From Lachnospiraceae bacterium UBA3863 (GTDB lineage: Bacteria; Bacillota; Clostridia; Lachnospirales; Lachnospiraceae): a stretch of DNA of 10,489 bases. A program made the translations under genes and the position numbers. The DNA lies in contig DGGX01000217.1 in the NCBI GenBank assembly GCA_002392385.1, positions 313 through 10,801 of the forward strand. The letters are read 5' to 3'. The notes beneath the pieces were generated by a model that saw nothing but the letters and a program-made list of their open reading frames with translations, was not told the origin of the DNA and ran no database searches. Positions 1-6,880 of the stretch are shown here, piece after piece; position 1 is the first letter of the stretch; each line of letters opens with the position of its first letter.

Positions 1-441
1 AAGATCATCATCATGACGGATGCGGACGTGGACGGCGCCCACATCGATACCCTGATGCTGACCTTCCTCTACAGATTCATGCCGGAGCTGATCCGCCAGG
101 GCCACGTATACCTGGCCATGCCGCCTCTTTACAAGCTGGAGAAGAACAGAAAGGTCTGGTACGCCTACAGCGACGAGGAGCTCAACAGGATCCTTGAGGA
201 CGTGGGCAGAGACCAGAACAACCGCATCCAGCGCTATAAGGGACTGGGAGAGATGGACAAGGAGCAGCTCTGGGAGACGACCATGAATCCTGAGACCCGC
301 ATCCTCAGACGCGTCATGATCAATGAAGAGACAGAATCCGAAGTGGATCTCACCTTCAATATCCTCATGGGAGACCGCGTAGAGCCCAGAAGAGAATTCA
401 TCGAAACCAACGCTAAGTATGTAAAGAACCTGGATATATAA
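1..441 (+). CDS. gyrB: DNA gyrase subunit B, C-terminal part (partial at 5' end)
   Basis: The window opens inside this gene; 146 codons are visible, in frame from base 1, ending at TAA 439-441. The protein is the ATPase subunit of DNA gyrase, which with GyrA introduces negative supercoils. The visible part starts in the TOPRIM domain: the acidic MTDADVDGAHI stretch is the Mg-binding DxDxD motif of type IIA topoisomerases. Further on, QRYKGLGEMDKEQLWETTM is the highly conserved GyrB/ParE tail motif, and the protein ends in ...NAKYVKNLDI, typical of bacterial GyrB. A ParE identity is possible in principle, but the immediate downstream gyrA favours GyrB. The last base of the stop codon is also the first base of a 10-nt strand that can pair with 584-593 in the following gap. 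Seen: motifs and stop. Known: family function. Inferred: GyrB rather than ParE. Confidence 0.96.
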   Translation, partial: KIIIMTDADVDGAHIDTLMLTFLYRFMPELIRQGHVYLAMPPLYKLEKNRKVWYAYSDEELNRILEDVGRDQNNRIQRYKGLGEMDKEQLWETTMNPETRILRRVMINEETESEVDLTFNILMGDRVEPRREFIETNAKYVKNLDI

Positions 442-593
442 TCAGCACCAACGGTCCAGATCGTAACGAGCAGAACGATGAGCTCGCTCATCGGGATGAA
501 CGTTACGACCTGGACCGGAGGCGGACAAGGCGCGAAGCGCCTCTGTTCGCCTCCAATCTCAGAAAGCGAAGCTTTCTGAGATATGGTGCTGAT
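441..593 (+). other. Branched palindromic element between gyrB and gyrA
   Basis: This non-coding stretch can fold into three arms closed by one stem. The closing stem is ATCAGCACCA (441-450) with TGGTGCTGAT (584-593), 10 bp without mismatch. Arm 1 pairs 452-468 with 501-517 (17 positions, one mismatch) and is capped by CGATGAGC (476-483) with GCTCATCG (486-493). Arm 2 pairs 518-533 with 537-553, including GAGGCG/CGCCTC and AGGCGC/GCGCCT, with one G-T wobble, one bulge and loop GAA. Arm 3 pairs 557-567 with 571-581, 11 bp, loop GAA. Arms 1 and 2 abut directly. No T-run follows any arm, so it is not an intrinsic terminator. It may be a structured RNA in the gyr transcript, a mobile palindromic element of REP/BIME kind, or a DNA structure. 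All pairings were found by eye; the function is unknown. Confidence 0.7.
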
Positions 594-703
594 GAAGGCG
601 CAAAGTTTCAGAAAGCTTCGCTTTCTGAGATATGGTGCTGATGAAGGCACAAAGTTTCAGAAAGCTTCGCTTTCTGAGATATGGTGCTGATGAAGGCGCG
701 AAG
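557..703 (+). repeat. Three tandem 49-bp units, each with a hairpin, plus a decayed half unit
   Basis: Units lie at 557-605, 606-654 and 655-703, with exactly 49-bp spacing. Each begins with an inverted repeat (CAGAAAGC ... GCTTTCTG) and continues with ATATGGTGCTGATGAAGGC and a variable GCGCAAAG-type end. Units 2 and 3 differ by only a couple of bases. In unit 1 the hairpin loop is GAA, whereas in units 2 and 3 it is TTC, the reverse complement. A partial fourth unit, CCTCATAAAGCGAAG (704-718), runs into the gyrA leader and stops about 25 bp before the gyrA start. The array looks like tandem duplication of the 3' third of the branched element at 441-593. It carries no spacers and is not a CRISPR array. 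Confidence 0.93.
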
Positions 704-743
704 CCTCATAAAGCGAAGAAGCATACCACATAAAGGAAACAGA

Positions 744-3245
744 ATGGAAGAAACAGTATTTGACAGAATACAGGAAGTAGATCTCCGGAAAACCATGGAG
801 AACTCTTACATCGATTATGCCATGAGCGTTATCGCGTCCAGGGCACTGCCCGATGTAAGGGACGGCCTGAAGCCTGTGCAGCGCAGGATTCTGTATGCCA
901 TGAGCGAGCTGAACAACGGACCCGACAAGCCGCACAGAAAGTGCGCGCGTATCGTCGGCGATACCATGGGTAAATATCATCCCCACGGTGACAGTTCCAT
1001 TTACGGCTCTCTGGTCAATATGGCCCAGCCGTGGTCCATGCGGGCTCCGCTTGTAGACGGACACGGCAACTTCGGCAGCGTCGACGGCGACGGAGCCGCC
1101 GCCATGCGTTATACGGAAGCCCGTCTCACCAAGATCTCCATGGAGATGCTGGCCGATATCGGCAAGAATACTGTGGAGTTCGTCCCCAACTTCGACGATA
1201 CGGAGAAGGAGCCCTCTGTTCTGCCGAGCCGTTTTCCCAATCTGCTCGTAAACGGGACCACCGGTATCGCGGTGGGCATGGCCACCAATATTCCTCCTCA
1301 CAATCTCCGCGAGGTGAACGATGCTGTCGTAAAGATCATCGACAACCTGGTGGAAGAGGACAGGGATACCGATATCGACGAGATCCTGGCTATCATCAAG
1401 GCGCCTGATTTTCCCACCGGCGGCGTGATCATGGGCAGGGCCGGCATCAATGAGGCTTACCGGACAGGACGGGGCAAGATCGTGACCCGGGCGGTGACCT
1501 CCATTGAAGCCATGCACGGCGGCAAGAACCGCATCGTGGTGACGGAGCTCCCCTATCTGGTCAATAAGGCCAACCTGATCCAGAAGATCGCGGAGCTGGT
1601 CAAGAACAAGAAGATCGAGGGCATCACGGACCTGCGTGATGAGTCCGACAGGGAAGGAATGCGCGTGGTGATCGAACTGCGTCACGACGCCAATCCCAAT
1701 GTGATCCTGAACCAGCTCTTCAAGCACACCCAGCTGCAGGATACCTTCGGTGTGACCATGCTGGCCCTGGTGGGCAACCAGCCCAAGGTCATGAATATCC
1801 GGGAGATCCTGAGCTACTACCTCAAGCATCAGGAGGATGTGGTCACCCGCAGGACCCGGTATGACCTGAACAAGGCCCAGGAGAGGGATCATATCCTGCA
1901 GGGACTGCTGAAGGCACTGGATTTCATCGATGAGGTGGTCCAGATCATCCGCTCCAGCGCCAACGTGCAGGAGGCCAAGAACAGACTGATCGAGAGGTTC
2001 GGTTTTGACGATATCCAGGCCCAGGCGATCGTGGACATGCGTCTGCGCGCGCTGACAGGACTGGAAAGAGACAAGATCGAGAGCGAGCACCAGGAGCTGC
2101 TGCAGAAGATCGCGGAATACCAGGCCATTCTGGGCGACAGAAAGCTCCTTCTGGGCGTGATCCGCAAGGAGATCATGGAGATCTCCGACAAGTTCGGGGA
2201 GGACAGACTGACACGCATCGAGGCGGATGCCTCCGAGATCGCGACAGAGGACCTGATCCCCAACGTGAACACTGTGATCACCATGTCGTCTCTGGGCTAT
2301 ATCAAGCGGATGACCGTGGACAATTTCAAGGTCCAGAACAGAGGCGGCCGCGGGATCAAGGGCATGAATACCCTGGAGAACGATTTTATCGAAGATCTTC
2401 TCATGAACAAGACGCATGATCCCATCATGTTCTTCACCAACAAGGGACGCGTCTACAAGATGAAGACCTATAAGATCCCGGAGGCCAGCCGTACCTCCCG
2501 GGGCATTCCGATCATCAACCTCCTGGAGCTGATGCCCGGAGAGAAGATCACGGCGATCATCCCGATCCTGGACGGTCATGAAGACGAGAATCTCTTCATG
2601 GTCACCAAAAAGGGCATCGTCAAGAAGACGCCCATGAGTGATTTCGGCAATATCCGCAAGAACGGACTCATTGCGGTCAACCTCCGTGAGGACGACGAGC
2701 TGATCGAGGTCAAGCAGACCAATGCGGACAGCGAGATCTTCCTTGTCACCAAAAAGGGCATGTGCATCCGTTTTGACGAGACCCAGGTCCGCGCCATGGG
2801 ACGCGCCTCTACCGGTGTGCACGGGATCCGTCTCCGTGAAGATGACGAGGTCATCGGCATGCAGCTGCAGACGCAGGGAGATTCCCTCCTGTTTGTCTGT
2901 GAGAACGGCATGGGCAAGCGCACCGAGATGATCCAGTTCACCAAACAGAGCCGCGGCGGCTACGGCAAGATCTGCTATAAGATCACCGAGAAGACCGGCA
3001 ATATCGTCGGCGTCAAGGCTGTCACCGATGAACATGAATTCATGCTGATCAATTCCGACGGCATCATCATCCAGCTGGCCGCGTCTCAGATCCGCACCAT
3101 GGGCAAGTACGCCTCTGGTGTCCGGCTCATGAATCTCGGGGAAGGCGTCAAGGTCGTCAGCATCGCCAAGGTGCGCGAAGACGACAGCGAAGGAATAGAA
3201 GAAGAGCAGGAACAGAAGGAAGGACCGGCAGCCGGCGAGGAATAG
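744..3245 (+). CDS. gyrA: DNA gyrase subunit A
   Basis: Full-length 833-aa gyrase A subunit, which binds, cuts and religates DNA and wraps it through its C-terminal beta-pinwheel. I place the start at ATG 744, preceded at 6 nt by AAAGGA (732-737); the protein then begins [18 protein letters not shown]. The frame is open upstream to 681, but that part lies in the tandem repeats and is not GyrA-like. The catalytic tyrosine is Y123 in [11 protein letters not shown]. The quinolone-determining region includes [12 protein letters not shown] (79-90), with S84 and G88 at the positions of E. coli S83 and D87. The GyrA box that allows DNA wrapping, and separates GyrA from ParC, is QNRGGRG (531-537). 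Blade repeats of the pinwheel follow, and the tail is acidic (rich in Glu after about residue 812). It is separated from gyrB by 302 bp and ends at a strong terminator. Confidence 0.98.
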   Translation: MEETVFDRIQEVDLRKTMENSYIDYAMSVIASRALPDVRDGLKPVQRRILYAMSELNNGPDKPHRKCARIVGDTMGKYHPHGDSSIYGSLVNMAQPWSMRAPLVDGHGNFGSVDGDGAAAMRYTEARLTKISMEMLADIGKNTVEFVPNFDDTEKEPSVLPSRFPNLLVNGTTGIAVGMATNIPPHNLREVNDAVVKIIDNLVEEDRDTDIDEILAIIKAPDFPTGGVIMGRAGINEAYRTGRGKIVTRAVTSIEAMHGGKNRIVVTELPYLVNKANLIQKIAELVKNKKIEGITDLRDESDREGMRVVIELRHDANPNVILNQLFKHTQLQDTFGVTMLALVGNQPKVMNIREILSYYLKHQEDVVTRRTRYDLNKAQERDHILQGLLKALDFIDEVVQIIRSSANVQEAKNRLIERFGFDDIQAQAIVDMRLRALTGLERDKIESEHQELLQKIAEYQAILGDRKLLLGVIRKEIMEISDKFGEDRLTRIEADASEIATEDLIPNVNTVITMSSLGYIKRMTVDNFKVQNRGGRGIKGMNTLENDFIEDLLMNKTHDPIMFFTNKGRVYKMKTYKIPEASRTSRGIPIINLLELMPGEKITAIIPILDGHEDENLFMVTKKGIVKKTPMSDFGNIRKNGLIAVNLREDDELIEVKQTNADSEIFLVTKKGMCIRFDETQVRAMGRASTGVHGIRLREDDEVIGMQLQTQGDSLLFVCENGMGKRTEMIQFTKQSRGGYGKICYKITEKTGNIVGVKAVTDEHEFMLINSDGIIIQLAASQIRTMGKYASGVRLMNLGEGVKVVSIAKVREDDSEGIEEEQEQKEGPAAGEE

Positions 3246-3284
3246 ACCGGCGGAAACCTTCAGAGAGTTTCCTTATAAGTAAAT

Positions 3285-3330
3285 GAGAGGAGCCATCGCG
3301 TGAAGGCACAGCGCGATGGCTCCTTTTCTT
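3285..3330 (+). terminator. Intrinsic terminator after gyrA
   Basis: GGAGCCATCGCG (3289-3300) pairs perfectly with CGCGATGGCTCC (3312-3323), a 12-bp stem with an 11-nt loop, followed by TTTTCTT. A (3288) and further bases can pair with the first T's. A smaller hairpin, GGAAAC (3252-3257) with GTTTCC (3267-3272), lies just upstream, right after the gyrA stop. It lacks a T-run of its own and may protect the 3' end or be incidental. The site insulates gyr from the feo operon. Confidence 0.93.
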
Positions 3331-3337
3331 ATGTCTT

Positions 3338-3473
3338 AATAAATTTTGTACAATTTATTTCGTTATATTTAACAAACTTAGTTAGCATTATCTAAGTTAT
3401 ATTCATCTAATTCTGTGAATTGACCGTTAGTCAAAGGTAACTCTATAATTAATAAGGTTATAGTTTACTAACC
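3338..3473 (+). promoter_or_regulatory. Array of dyad-symmetric candidate operators upstream of feoA
   Basis: In this AT-rich stretch, strikingly different in base composition from its surroundings, I see several dyads: AATAAATT-N6-AATTTATT (3338-3359, perfect 8-bp arms); GTTATATTTAAC (3362-3373); CTTAG-N10-CTAAG (3377-3396, which also holds GTTA-N8-TAAG); GTTA-N8-TAAC (3426-3441, inside the promoter spacer); and GGTTA-N8-TAACC (3456-3473, at the predicted transcription start). The repeated GTTA/TAAC half-sites recall metal-responsive repressors of the DtxR family, whose known boxes are built on TTAGGTTA-type half-sites, but the spacing differs from the classical box. I do not identify the regulator. 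Iron-dependent repression is inferred from the downstream genes and from sites overlapping the promoter. Confidence 0.55.
3420..3449 (+). promoter_or_regulatory. Predicted sigma-A-type promoter of the feo operon
   Basis: TTGACC (3420-3425) and a perfect TATAAT (3444-3449) are separated by 18 bp. Transcription would start near 3456, leaving a leader of about 85 nt before feoA. It is the best promoter match in the window. One GTTA-N8-TAAC dyad fills the spacer and another covers the start point, so a bound repressor would block RNA polymerase. Confidence 0.8.
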
Positions 3474-3540
3474 ATGTCCGCGGATCTCAGGATCTGCGGT
3501 ATTCACACTATGACCATAACCCGCGAAAGGAAGGAATACC
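3456..3540 (+). promoter_or_regulatory. Foldable 5' leader of the feo mRNA
   Basis: From the predicted start point, GGTTATAGT (3456-3464) can pair with ACTATGACC (3507-3515), 9 bp with one U-G pair. This encloses an inner hairpin of CCGCGGATC (3478-3486) with GATCTGCGG (3491-3499), loop TCAG. Competing pairings exist: GGTTAT (3456-3461) with ATAACC (3516-3521), and CGCGG (3479-3483) with CCGCG (3521-3525), the latter abutting the Shine-Dalgarno AAAGGAAGG (3526-3534). Alternative folds next to a ribosome binding site would suit a cis-acting RNA switch, but I do not recognise a known riboswitch class. The outer strand also overlaps a dyad that may simply be an operator. Confidence 0.45.
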
Positions 3541-3756
3541 ATGATACCACTTACACTGGCAGACATCGGCACAGAACTGGAGATCAAAAGAATATCCGGC
3601 AAGGACGATGTCCAGAGACATCTTGAGAACATGGGATTCTGTGTGGGAAGCAGGATCATGCTGGTATCCGCCGGCCGAGGAGGGGATGTGATCGTGAATG
3701 TAAAGAACGTTCGCGTGGGCATCAGTGAGAAGCTGGCAGCCAAGATCATGGTCTGA
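3541..3756 (+). CDS. feoA: FeoA, ferrous iron transport accessory protein (first copy)
   Basis: A 71-aa protein of the FeoA family, the small SH3-like beta-barrel cytoplasmic partner of FeoB. The opening MIPLTLADIG and the LENMGFCVGSRI segment (about 29-39) are the usual FeoA pattern: a short strand followed by the conserved L..MG...G turn. It ends with VRVGISEKLAAKIMV, the last strand where most FeoA have a 'R..IALR..DA..I' pattern. ATG 3541 follows AAAGGAAGG at about 6 nt. It is first in the operon, 25 bp before a second feoA. Family knowledge: FeoA binds FeoB and affects its activity; which step is not settled. Length is normal (70-85 aa). Confidence 0.9.
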   Translation: MIPLTLADIGTELEIKRISGKDDVQRHLENMGFCVGSRIMLVSAGRGGDVIVNVKNVRVGISEKLAAKIMV

Positions 3757-3781
3757 GCAGCACAAAGCAAAGGAGGAGAAA

Positions 3782-4018
3782 GTGAGAACATTACGGGACG
3801 CAGTGATCGGAGAGACGGTCAAGGTCGTAAAGCTCCATGGTGAAGGCGCCGTCAAGCGCAGGATCATGGATATGGGCATCACGAAAGGTGCCGAGGTGTA
3901 TATCCGCAAGGTGGCACCTCTTGGCGACCCCGTTGAAGTGACGATCCGCGGTTATGAGCTGACAGTGCGCAAAGCGGACGCAGAAATGGTAGAGATCACA
4001 GAGGGAGAGAAGGCATGA
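3782..4018 (+). CDS. feoA: FeoA, ferrous iron transport accessory protein (second copy)
   Basis: A 78-aa second FeoA domain protein. It reads from GTG 3782, with AGGAGG (3771-3776) 5 nt upstream; the frame is open further upstream but only through the end of the first feoA and the Shine-Dalgarno. Core features: KLHGEGAVKRRIMDMGITKGAEVYIRK-type region (not quoted in full) with the conserved MDMGITKG turn (about residues 29-36), then APLGDPVEVTIRGYELTVRKADAEMV, the standard FeoA C-terminal strands including the GYELTVRKADA motif. It is more canonical than the first copy. Its stop overlaps the feoB start (ATGA, 4015-4018), so the two are probably translationally coupled. Tandem feoA genes before feoB are common in Clostridia. 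Confidence 0.93.
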   Translation: MRTLRDAVIGETVKVVKLHGEGAVKRRIMDMGITKGAEVYIRKVAPLGDPVEVTIRGYELTVRKADAEMVEITEGEKA

Positions 4019-6159
4019 GTATCAGAATCGCACTTGCAGGCAACCCGAACAGCGGCAAAACGACCCTGTTCAACGCTCTGACCGGCGCGAACCAGTATGT
4101 AGGCAACTGGCCCGGCGTCACCGTTGAGAAGAAGGAAGGCAGGATCCGCGGACAGAAGGATGTGATCCTGACCGATCTTCCCGGCATTTATTCTCTCTCC
4201 CCCTACACCCTGGAAGAAGTCGTCGCCAGAAATTATCTGCTCGACGAGAAGCCGGACGCGATCCTCAATATCGTGGACGCGACCAACCTGGAGAGAAACC
4301 TGTATCTGACCACTCAGATTCTGGAGCTGGGCATCCCGGTCGTCATCGCCATGAACATGATGGACATCATCGACAAGAACGGCGATCAGATCGATGTGGA
4401 GGCACTGTCTCAGAAGCTTGACGCCAGGATCGTGCAGATATCCGCTCTGCGCGGCAAGGGCATCGATGAGGCCGCACAGGCCGCCATCAGCGCCGCTTCC
4501 GGCAGCAAGGTGCCGGTGCCGCCGGTGTATTCCGAAGAGGTCGAGAAGGCTCTCGCTTCCATCGGCGATACCCTCCGCAACGTGCCCGCTTCCCAGAAGC
4601 GCTGGTACGAGATCAAGGCCTTTGAGAGAGACAACAAGATCGCCGATAAGGTCACCTATGACACAGCAGCTGCGGAAAGCATCATCAAGGCTGTCGAGGC
4701 TTCTGAGGACGACGATTCCGAGAGCATCATCACCAACGAGCGCTACAATTACATCACTTCCATGCTGCACGGCAGCTACAAGAAGGTCAACGAGGGACAG
4801 CTCTCCCTCTCCGATAAGATCGACCGTGTCGTGACGAACCGGATCCTTGCTCTTCCGATCTTCGCCCTGGTCATGTTCCTGGTTTATTATCTGGCAATCT
4901 CCACCATCGGTACCATCGGTACGGACTGGGTGAACGACGTTCTCTTCGGAGAGATCATTCCTCCGGCCGTTACAGGCTTCCTGGAAGGTATCGGCGCGGC
5001 TGACTGGCTGGTCGGACTGATCGTCGACGGTATCGTCGCCGGTGTCGGCGCGGTCCTCGGCTTCCTGCCCCAGATGATCGTCCTCTTCCTGTGCCTGGCA
5101 CTTCTGGAGCAGTGCGGCTACATGGCGCGTATCGCTTTCATCATGGACCGTATCTTCCGGAAGTTCGGCCTGTCCGGCAAGTCCTTCATCCCGATGATGA
5201 TCGGCATCGGCTGCGGCGTGCCCGGTGTCATGGCTTCCCGTACCATTGAGAACGAGAGAGACCGCCGCATGACGGTCATGACAACGACCTTCATCCCCTG
5301 CGGTGCCAAGCTTCCCATCATCGCCCTGATCGCCGGCGCCTTGTTCGGCAACAATCCGTGGGTCGGCTGGAGCGCTTACATTATCGGTGTCGCCGCCATC
5401 ATCGTGTCCGGCATCATGCTCAAGAAGACCAAGATGTTCGCCGGTGAGCCCGCTCCGTTCGTTATGGAGCTTCCTGCCTATCATATGCCCACTGTATCCG
5501 GTGTCCTGCACTCCGTATGGGAGAGAGCTTCGGCATTCGTGAAGAAGGCGGCGACGGTCATCCTTCTGGCAACGATCCTGGTCTGGTTCCTGAGCAGCTT
5601 CGGCGTGCTGGACGGCGCCTTCCAGATGCTTCCGGAAGAGGACTTCATGGAGCACTCCCTGCTGGCAGGTCTCGGCAACGCCATCGCCTGGATCTTCGCT
5701 CCTCTCGGCTGGGGCTCCTGGAGACCCGCTGTGGCGGCTGTCACAGGCCTCATCGCCAAGGAGAACGTGGTCGGTACCTTCGGTGTCCTCTATAAGTTCG
5801 GCGAAGTCAGCGAAGAAGGTGAAGAGATCTGGGCCAACCTGGCACAGGATATGTCCCCTCTCGCAGGCTACAGCTACCTCGTGTTCAACCTTCTGTGCGC
5901 GCCCTGCTTCGCGGCCATCGGCGCCATCAAGAGAGAGATGAACAGCGCCAAGTGGACCTGGTTCGCCATCGGCTATCAGTGCATCTTCGCCTATGTGGTC
6001 GCTCTGATCATCTATCAGATCGGCAGCGCCGTGACCGGCAATGTTCATCCCATCGGCCTCATCGCTGCAGTGGTCTGCCTGGGCCTGATGATCTATCAGC
6101 TGTTCAGACCTTATAAAGAGGCGACCTCCATCGGCGAGAAGGCGGCCATGAAGGCCTGA
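4015..6159 (+). CDS. feoB: FeoB, ferrous iron transporter with N-terminal GTPase domain
   Basis: A 714-aa membrane protein, normal for bacterial FeoB, that imports Fe(II) across the cytoplasmic membrane. The N-terminal G domain shows every motif: G1 GNPNSGKT (9-16), G2 GVT (34-36), G3 DLPG (54-57), G4 NMMD (114-117) and G5 SALRG (143-147). A helical spacer domain (about 150-275) leads into a C-terminal half of many hydrophobic helices from about residue 277. The two Gate regions are clear: GCGVPGVMASRTIENERDR (399-417) followed by FIPCGAKLP with C429, and LLCAPC (626-631) with C628 and C631. These cysteines are the residues proposed to line the iron path. It starts 4 bp inside the second feoA. 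No FeoC is present; instead two small Cys-containing membrane proteins follow after a structured 135-bp gap. Confidence 0.98.
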   Translation: MSIRIALAGNPNSGKTTLFNALTGANQYVGNWPGVTVEKKEGRIRGQKDVILTDLPGIYSLSPYTLEEVVARNYLLDEKPDAILNIVDATNLERNLYLTTQILELGIPVVIAMNMMDIIDKNGDQIDVEALSQKLDARIVQISALRGKGIDEAAQAAISAASGSKVPVPPVYSEEVEKALASIGDTLRNVPASQKRWYEIKAFERDNKIADKVTYDTAAAESIIKAVEASEDDDSESIITNERYNYITSMLHGSYKKVNEGQLSLSDKIDRVVTNRILALPIFALVMFLVYYLAISTIGTIGTDWVNDVLFGEIIPPAVTGFLEGIGAADWLVGLIVDGIVAGVGAVLGFLPQMIVLFLCLALLEQCGYMARIAFIMDRIFRKFGLSGKSFIPMMIGIGCGVPGVMASRTIENERDRRMTVMTTTFIPCGAKLPIIALIAGALFGNNPWVGWSAYIIGVAAIIVSGIMLKKTKMFAGEPAPFVMELPAYHMPTVSGVLHSVWERASAFVKKAATVILLATILVWFLSSFGVLDGAFQMLPEEDFMEHSLLAGLGNAIAWIFAPLGWGSWRPAVAAVTGLIAKENVVGTFGVLYKFGEVSEEGEEIWANLAQDMSPLAGYSYLVFNLLCAPCFAAIGAIKREMNSAKWTWFAIGYQCIFAYVVALIIYQIGSAVTGNVHPIGLIAAVVCLGLMIYQLFRPYKEATSIGEKAAMKA

Positions 6160-6163
6160 TCTT

Positions 6164-6269
6164 CAGGAAGACAGGTTCTTCTGAAACAGTAAATAAGGGA
6201 GTTTTCTGTTTCGGATTCTTCCTGTATGATGACTGTGTGGGATGAGGCTGTAGCTTCATTCCACGCAGT
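6164..6269 (+). other. Two stacked hairpins between feoB and the FeoB-associated gene
   Basis: The first structure nests CAGGAAGA (6164-6171) with TCTTCCTG (6217-6224) around TCTGAAACAG (6180-6189) with CTGTTTCGGA (6206-6215, one U-G pair). A smaller alternative, TTCAGGAAGA with TCTTCTGAA (6162-6185), competes with it. The second pairs all 17 positions of 6232-6248 with 6253-6269 around a TGTA loop, using three G-U pairs. The G-U pairs mean the stem is continuous in RNA but not in DNA. No clean T-run follows (TTCTGTAAATTTT), so read-through to the next gene is expected. A role in transcript processing, in stability, or as a leaky terminator that lowers downstream expression is inferred only. 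Confidence 0.6.
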
Positions 6270-6294
6270 TCTGTAAATTTTCCGGAGGCACATT

Positions 6295-6510
6295 ATGCTC
6301 GAGTGGCTCAGCGTCAATTTCAATCTTCCCACCATCATCGTAGCCCTGATCCTGGTCGCGATCGTGGTTCTGGATATTCGCAAGATCCTGGACGACAGGA
6401 AGAAAGGCTGCAATTCCTGCGGCGGCAGCTGCAGTGGCTGCAGCGGGTGCAGCACCGTGGAGATTCCCGAGAGATTTCGTGCCAAGGCCGGTAAAGGGGA
6501 GGACAAGTGA
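6295..6510 (+). CDS. FeoB-associated Cys-rich membrane protein
   Basis: A 71-aa protein matching the small FeoB-associated Cys-rich family. It has one membrane helix (about residues 12-27, LPTIIVALILVAIVVLDI), a short basic stretch (RKILDDRKKG), then a Cys/Gly/Ser cluster with cysteines at 39, 42, 46, 49 and 52, and a polar tail. The charge pattern puts the Cys cluster in the cytoplasm. ATG 6295 follows GGAGG (6284-6288) at 6 nt. The family is found next to feoB in many Firmicutes. Its exact role is unproven; binding or passing on iron, or guarding FeoB, is the usual guess. It overlaps the next gene at TGATG (6508-6512). Confidence 0.9.
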   Translation: MLEWLSVNFNLPTIIVALILVAIVVLDIRKILDDRKKGCNSCGGSCSGCSGCSTVEIPERFRAKAGKGEDK

Positions 6511-6866
6511 TGGCTACCGCTGTGATCGTACTCATTATCGTCGTGATCGTGATCTTTGCCCTGCGCGGGAGCATCGGCCACTTTAAAGGAGAAGGCGGCT
6601 GCTGCGGAGGCGGCGGCGGAACACTGCCGGAGAACAAAACGCTGGCCGGACCCGCCATCGGCGAGAAGATCGTCCACGTGGAAGGCATGCACTGCGAGAA
6701 CTGCAAGAACCGCGTCGAACGCGCCATCAACCGCATCGACGGCGCCGTCGGTAAGGTGGACCTGAAGAAGGGAATTGCCAGAGTCTCCTATGACCGGGAG
6801 ATCACGGACGACAAGATCCGGGAAGCCGTCGAGGCCTTCGATTATAAGGTCACGGGAATTGAATAA
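6510..6866 (+). CDS. Membrane-anchored heavy-metal-associated (HMA) domain protein
   Basis: A 118-aa protein from ATG 6510, whose A is shared with the TGA stop of the previous gene; AGGGGAGGA (6495-6503) is the ribosome binding site. GTG 6507 is a possible alternative start one codon earlier. Residues 2-19 form a single hydrophobic helix. A linker with CC (31-32) and a run of glycines follows, then an HMA domain from about 52 to 118 with the metal-binding motif GMHCENC (C62, C65) and the normal beta-alpha-beta-beta-alpha-beta length. HMA domains usually bind Cu(I), Zn(II) or Cd(II), so one at the end of an iron operon is notable. The helix plus Gly/Cys linker layout mirrors the preceding protein, suggesting that the pair work together at the membrane. 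Substrate unknown. No terminator follows directly; the structured repeat begins 15 bp downstream. Confidence 0.88.
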   Translation: MATAVIVLIIVVIVIFALRGSIGHFKGEGGCCGGGGGTLPENKTLAGPAIGEKIVHVEGMHCENCKNRVERAINRIDGAVGKVDLKKGIARVSYDREITDDKIREAVEAFDYKVTGIE

Positions 6867-6880
6867 AAAGTATGCTGATT

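Noticed and set aside
518..553. Terminator after gyrB
   Set aside because: The hairpin is strong, but no T-run follows; TCTGTT is part of the stem.
557..703. CRISPR array
   Set aside because: Repeats are contiguous with no unique spacers, only three units, and no cas genes nearby.
681..743. Upstream in-frame start for gyrA at 681
   Set aside because: It lies inside the 49-bp repeat, has no good ribosome binding site, and adds 21 residues not seen in GyrA; ATG 744 has AAAGGA at the right distance.
657..3035. A very long open frame on the minus strand opposite gyrA (also similar ones opposite feoB, the MFS gene and the SDR)
   Set aside because: They mirror highly conserved genes on the + strand; the translations are rich in His, Asp and Leu with no recognisable domain. 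This is a normal effect of GC-rich codon use.
3725..3781. ATG start for the second feoA at 3725
   Set aside because: It would overlap the first feoA, and its codons run through the AGGAGG site; GTG 3782 sits directly after that site and gives a normal FeoA N-terminus.
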